A DNA stretch of 64,000 bases from Arthrobacter sp. ok362 (lineage in GTDB: Bacteria; Actinomycetota; Actinomycetes; Actinomycetales; Micrococcaceae), in assembly GCF_900102785.1 (NCBI RefSeq), contig NZ_FNGC01000010.1:62001-126000 (forward strand), read 5' to 3'. Within the stretch, counting starts at the first letter, position 1. Each line of letters begins with the position of its first letter. Made by a program: the position numbers and the translations under genes. The notes beneath the pieces were generated by a model. It made no database searches. It worked only from the letters and a program-made list of their open reading frames with translations, and had not been told where the DNA came from. Below are positions 60,467 to 64,000 of this stretch, piece by piece.

Positions 60467-61426
60467 TCAGACTGCGCTGGAAAAGCCAGCTGCGGCCGGC
60501 GGACTGAGGTATGACGTGCGGAGGATTCGCTTCATCTTGGCGACGGCGCCGGAGAAGCCGTCCGCGAGGTCATCTTTTGTCAGGACGAGCACCGTCCATC
60601 CCGCTGCCTCGAAGGCCTTGTCACGGCGGCGGTCGCTAAAGATCTGTGCGGGGAGCAGGTGGTGCCCGCCGTCGTACTGAACGGCCAGCCGCCGACGGCG
60701 ATACCCAAGGTCCGCCGTCGGCGCGGCGGGACTGTCCGGTCGCAGCGGGAGCTGCAGTTCCGGTTCCGGGAGCCCGGCGTCGCACATCGCTAGCCGCAGC
60801 AACGTCTCCGGCGCTGAATCCGAGCCCACGCGCATCAAGTCCAGTGCCGCACGGGCACGGACGATTCCCTGCATGTTCGGGTGACGGCCCACCATCCAAC
60901 ACAGCTCATCGATGGTCGCAAAGGGATCACTACGCCCTTCCAACCCCAGCCGGGGAATCCGCACCAGCTCATCACCCATGCAGACCAACTCCGGCAGGCT
61001 CAACCGCAGGGCGAGGTCGAGCCACGTGCGGGAGCGCGTGCTGATCCGGATCCCATCCACTGTTTCGACCTCGCCCTCCAACGCAAGAACCGTGTGCCCG
61101 AGGATGCCTTTGCGCCGGACCTCCGGGAGCGCCCGCGGCTTGCTCAGGTGTAGCTCCTCCGAGTCCGAGAGCCATGGAGGCAATATCTGGCATCGGAGCC
61201 TGGCGGCGGTGACGTGGGAGATCCAGGCGCCGGGCGACGCTGCGGCCAATGCACGAGCCGCCGTCTCCAGCTCGAAGTTCCAATCCGCGGGCCGGTAAAG
61301 ACCTCGGCTGATGTGAATTACGTCGGAGCGCCGGAGTCTGGTTCTCGGCACTCCCAAGGACCGTGCATCAGCGATGGTAAAGGGACCTGCGGTGAGCGGA
61401 CCGGGAAGCTTCGTTGGTTTCTCCAT
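60467..61426 (-). CDS. Orphan DUF559 (Vsr-like) nuclease-fold protein with N-terminal winged-helix-like region
   Basis: 319 aa. Residues 1-80 resemble the AbiEi-type/wHTH region (RSLGVPRTRLRRSDVIHISRG split; LYRP). The C-terminal part matches DUF559/Vsr-like PD-(D/E)XK folds: PETLLRLAMCDAGLPEPELQ (E207), ADLGYRRRRLAVQYDGGHH (D239; the usual E before x-D-G is Q250), and FEAAGWTVLVLTKDDL. No AbiEii toxin or methylase neighbour. No clear ribosome binding site before ATG 61426. Its flanks carry the 13-bp/32-bp-period repeats. Whether it cuts DNA is unknown. Confidence 0.75.
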   Translation of the reverse strand: MEKPTKLPGPLTAGPFTIADARSLGVPRTRLRRSDVIHISRGLYRPADWNFELETAARALAAASPGAWISHVTAARLRCQILPPWLSDSEELHLSKPRALPEVRRKGILGHTVLALEGEVETVDGIRISTRSRTWLDLALRLSLPELVCMGDELVRIPRLGLEGRSDPFATIDELCWMVGRHPNMQGIVRARAALDLMRVGSDSAPETLLRLAMCDAGLPEPELQLPLRPDSPAAPTADLGYRRRRLAVQYDGGHHLLPAQIFSDRRRDKAFEAAGWTVLVLTKDDLADGFSGAVAKMKRILRTSYLSPPAAAGFSSAV

Positions 61427-61464
61427 GCTGGAATTTTGAAACTATTTGGAAAGCCGCGCAGAAG

Positions 61465-61473
61465 TTATCCACA
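61465..61473 (+). promoter_or_regulatory. Perfect DnaA-box sequence
   Basis: TTATCCACA matches the DnaA-box consensus exactly. It stands alone, 39 bp upstream of the DUF559-like start codon. Confidence 0.45.
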
Positions 61474-61508
61474 GATGTTCCTGGCCTGCCCGCGGCGGCG
61501 GGCGCGAG

Positions 61509-61636
61509 CGCCGCGCCGGACGTGAGGGAGCATCGGGTGGCGCCGCGCCGGACGTGAGGGAGCATCGGGTGGCGCCACGCCGGACGTGAGGGAGCATCGG
61601 GTGGCGCCACGCCGGACCTGCGGGAACGTCGGGTGG
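61509..61636. repeat. 32-bp tandem repeat, four units
   Basis: Units at 61509, 61541, 61573 and 61605, each 32 bp without gaps. Units 1 and 2 are identical, unit 3 has one change and unit 4 is degraded. Each contains GTGAGGGAGCATC, the reverse complement of the ino1-side motif with one change. It ends one base before the fhs stop codon. Confidence 0.95.
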
Positions 61637-61637
61637 G

Positions 61638-63350
61638 TTAGAAGAGACCGACCGGGTTGCCGGCGTCGTCCACGTCCATCCGCATCGCTGCCGGAACCTT
61701 GGGCAGGCCGGGCATGGTCATGACCGCGCCGGTGAGGGCCACGATAAAGCCCGCGCCTGTCTTGGGGATGAGGTCCCGGACGTGGATGGTGAAGCCCTTG
61801 GGGGCGCCGAGCCGGGTGGCGTCGTCGCTGAAGGAGTACTGCGTCTTCGCCATGCACACGGGCATCCCGGACCAGCCGTTCTTCTCGATCTCCGCCAGCC
61901 GTTTGAGCGCGGGCACCGAGAAGTCCACGCCGTCGGCGCCGTAGACCTCCTGCACGATGGTCCGGATCTTGTCCTCGACGGAGATGTCCAGCGGGTACAG
62001 GTGCCGGAAGTCGTGCGGGGTGTCGATCGCGGCCGCCACCTTCGCCGCGAGCTCGTCCCCGCCGTCGCCGCCACCGCCGCGGCCCCAGACATCGGCCACC
62101 GCGGCCTGGACACCCTCCGCGGCGCACCACTGAAGCAGCCAGTCCAGCTCCTCGGCGGTGTCCGTGGCGAATTTGTTGACCGCCACGACCGGGACGATGC
62201 CGAACTTCTCGACGTTGCGGATGTGGCGCTGGAGATTGGCGACGCCGGCGGCCAGCGCCCCCACGTCGGGCTCCGTGAGCCGGTCTTTCGGTACGCCACC
62301 CTGCATCTTGAGCGCCCGGACGGTGGCCACGAGGACGACGGCGGACGGGGCGACGTCGGCCACCCGTGACTTGATGTCCATGTACTTTTCGGCACCGAGG
62401 TCCGCGCCGAAACCGGCCTCGGTCACCACGATGTCCACAAGGCTGCGGGCCGTCTGCGTGGCGATGAGGGAGTTGCAGCCGTGGGCGATGTTGGCGAAGG
62501 GCCCGCCGTGCACCAGGGCGGGGGTGCCGGCGACGGTCTGCACGAGGTTGGGCTTGATCGCGTCTTTGAGCAGCATGGTCAGGGCGCCCTGGACGCCGAG
62601 GTCGGCCACCGTGACGGGCTGGCGGTCGTAAGTGTAGCCGAAGGTGATCCGGCCCAGCCGTTCGCGCAAATCGTTCAGGTCCGTGGCGAGGCAGAAGACC
62701 GCCATGATCTCCGAGGCCACGGTGATGTCGAAGCCGTCCTGCCGCGGCGTGCCCTGGGCCGGGCCGCCCAGGCCGATCACGACCTCCCGGAGGGACCGGT
62801 CGTTCATGTCCAGGACCCGCTTGAACGTCATCCGGCGCGGATCGATGTTGAGTTCGTTGCCCTGGAAGATGTGGTTGTCCACGAGGGCCATGAGGGCGTT
62901 GTTCGCGGACGTGATGGCGTGGAAGTCGCCGGTGAAGTGCAGGTTGATCTGGTCCATCGGCAGCACCTGGGAGTAGCCGCCGCCGGTGGCACCGCCCTTC
63001 ATGCCCAGGATGGGGCCGAGCGAGGGCTCGCGCAGGGCGATCATCACGCTGTGCCCGGCACGGGCCAGGGAATCCGCGAGCCCCACCGTGGTGGTGGACT
63101 TGCCCTCGCCCGCGGGGGTGGGCGACATCGCGGAGACCAGCACCACCTTGCCGGGGACCCGCGTGGGGGCGCCCGCCGGAACGGTCAGCTTCGTCGGATC
63201 GATCTTGGCCTTGTAGGGCCCGTAGAGTTCCAGCGCGTCCGGGTTGATGCCGGCGGCCGCCGCAATCTCCTCGATCGGCTTCATGACTGCCCGCTGGGCA
63301 ATCTCCAGGTCGCTGGGTACGTTGTTCCCGGCAGTGGTGGTCTCAGACAT
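61638..63350 (-). CDS. fhs: Formate-tetrahydrofolate ligase
   Basis: 570 aa; ATP-dependent 10-formyl-THF synthesis. ATP loop [16 protein letters not shown], then [21 protein letters not shown] (split), [15 protein letters not shown] and [18 protein letters not shown]. Full length. The 87-bp spacer to the next gene holds no clear signal. Confidence 0.98.
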   Translation of the reverse strand: MSETTTAGNNVPSDLEIAQRAVMKPIEEIAAAAGINPDALELYGPYKAKIDPTKLTVPAGAPTRVPGKVVLVSAMSPTPAGEGKSTTTVGLADSLARAGHSVMIALREPSLGPILGMKGGATGGGYSQVLPMDQINLHFTGDFHAITSANNALMALVDNHIFQGNELNIDPRRMTFKRVLDMNDRSLREVVIGLGGPAQGTPRQDGFDITVASEIMAVFCLATDLNDLRERLGRITFGYTYDRQPVTVADLGVQGALTMLLKDAIKPNLVQTVAGTPALVHGGPFANIAHGCNSLIATQTARSLVDIVVTEAGFGADLGAEKYMDIKSRVADVAPSAVVLVATVRALKMQGGVPKDRLTEPDVGALAAGVANLQRHIRNVEKFGIVPVVAVNKFATDTAEELDWLLQWCAAEGVQAAVADVWGRGGGGDGGDELAAKVAAAIDTPHDFRHLYPLDISVEDKIRTIVQEVYGADGVDFSVPALKRLAEIEKNGWSGMPVCMAKTQYSFSDDATRLGAPKGFTIHVRDLIPKTGAGFIVALTGAVMTMPGLPKVPAAMRMDVDDAGNPVGLF

Positions 63351-63437
63351 CGTTGTCCTTCGGCTCGTGGCGTCGGCGGGTTGGTCCCGGTCCGGTGTTG
63401 CCGGGCGGGGGTTGGGCGGGGGCGGGGCGGATCCGGT

Positions 63438-64000
63438 TCAGGGTGTGTGGCCCACCGGGATGGTCAGGCTGCCAAAATACTGGGTCACGGCGGTGTGGTA
63501 GCTCTCCAGCGTAATCGCGGCGGTGCGCTGCCAGCCGAAATCCTGGGCGTGGATCGCGGCCGCGTGCCCCATGTCGGTGCGCGTTTGGGCGTCGTCGAAG
63601 AGCTCTTCGAGCGCGTCCGCCCAGTCGCTGGCCTTGTGGCCCTCGATCAGCATCCCAGTCCGCCCGTCCTGGACGGCGCGGGAGAGGCCGCCCACTTTCG
63701 TGGCGAGAACGGGCGTCCCGCAGGCCTGCGCCTCCAGGGCCACCAGGCCGAAGGACTCGCTGTAGGACGGCATCACCACGACGTCGGCCGACCGGTACCA
63801 GCCAGCCAGCTCCGGGGCGTTGACCGGCGGATGGTGGGTGACGACGTCGTCCATTCCGGCGGCGCTGACCAGCGCCTTGAGGTTGAAGTCCTTGGCGCCG
63901 CTGACGGCCCCCAGGATGGTCAGCTGCAGGTCGATGTCCGGGCGCCGGGAACGCAGGAGCGCGGCCGCCTTAATCAGGATCTGTGGGCCCTTGAGCCGCT
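63438..64000 (-). CDS. mshA: GT4 glycosyltransferase, MshA-like (partial, N-terminus outside window)
   Basis: The frame is open from the window edge to the stop at 63438 (about 187 codons, C-terminal half). Contains LKGPQILIKAAALL, VTHHPPVNAPELAGWYRSAD, and the GT4 donor-site motif PSYSESFGLVALEAQACGTP with the E-x7-E pair, as in D-inositol-3-phosphate glycosyltransferase, the first mycothiol enzyme. Close presence of ino1 supports this; another GT4 function cannot be excluded without the N-terminus. Confidence 0.82.
   Translation of the reverse strand, partial: RLKGPQILIKAAALLRSRRPDIDLQLTILGAVSGAKDFNLKALVSAAGMDDVVTHHPPVNAPELAGWYRSADVVVMPSYSESFGLVALEAQACGTPVLATKVGGLSRAVQDGRTGMLIEGHKASDWADALEELFDDAQTRTDMGHAAAIHAQDFGWQRTAAITLESYHTAVTQYFGSLTIPVGHTP

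Noticed and set aside
60467..61426. AbiE-type toxin-antitoxin system
   Set aside because: The N-terminus recalls AbiEi, but there is no AbiEii nucleotidyltransferase next to it and the C-terminal half is DUF559-like.
60308..61636. CRISPR array
   Set aside because: The repeated motif is only 13 bp, the units on the fhs side are full tandem copies without unique spacers, and no cas genes are present.

Overview
The window reads as a contiguous piece of a high-GC actinobacterial chromosome, most likely Arthrobacter/Pseudarthrobacter or a close Micrococcaceae relative. The signs are frequent GTG/TTG starts, a short-LID adenylate kinase, inositol-phosphate synthase (Ino1) next to a MshA-like (mycothiol) glycosyltransferase, trehalose made by TreY/TreZ, and ribosomal proteins with actinobacterial Ala/Glu-rich tails. 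This assignment is from sequence character only; no database search was possible. I see no rRNA, tRNA, transposase or CRISPR array.

Layout. (1) 1-3642: end of fusA, then tuf and a tiny membrane protein. (2) 3661-5100: a GH1 beta-glucosidase on the minus strand. (3) 5524-24236: the ribosomal superoperon: S10 block (rpsJ to rpsQ), a 465-bp break with a stem-loop and a candidate promoter, spc block (rplN to rplO), secY-adk, map, a P1-family peptidase, infA-rpmJ-rpsM-rpsK-rpoA-rplQ-truA. rpsN and rpsD are missing from their usual places, and each gap holds a perfect hairpin. (4) 24359-27178: a membrane histidine kinase, a divergent OmpR-type regulator, and an Hpt-like protein that lacks the phospho-accepting histidine. 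(5) 27311-42585: two complete Tad/Flp pilus operons in tandem on the minus strand with the same gene order (flp-tadE-tadG-cpaB-tadZ-tadA-tadB-tadC) and one prepilin peptidase gene upstream of the second. (6) 42905-51314: rplM-rpsI, glmM, a VanY-like lipoprotein, coaA, glmS-acpS-nnrDE; glmM and glmS both look leaderless. (7) 51407-60288: glgX-treY-treZ (glycogen/maltodextrin to trehalose), an aldo-keto reductase, and ino1. (8) 60289-64000: an orphan DUF559-like nuclease gene flanked on both sides by a 13-bp motif recurring with a 32-bp period, then fhs and the end of a mshA-like gene.

How it fits together: most of the window is translation, secretion and envelope-precursor housekeeping (glmM/glmS for UDP-GlcNAc, acpS for fatty acids, coaA for CoA, ino1/mshA for mycothiol). 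The accessory content is the doubled Tad pilus locus with its neighbouring signalling genes and the DUF559 gene with its repeats. These two regions deserve the closest second look.
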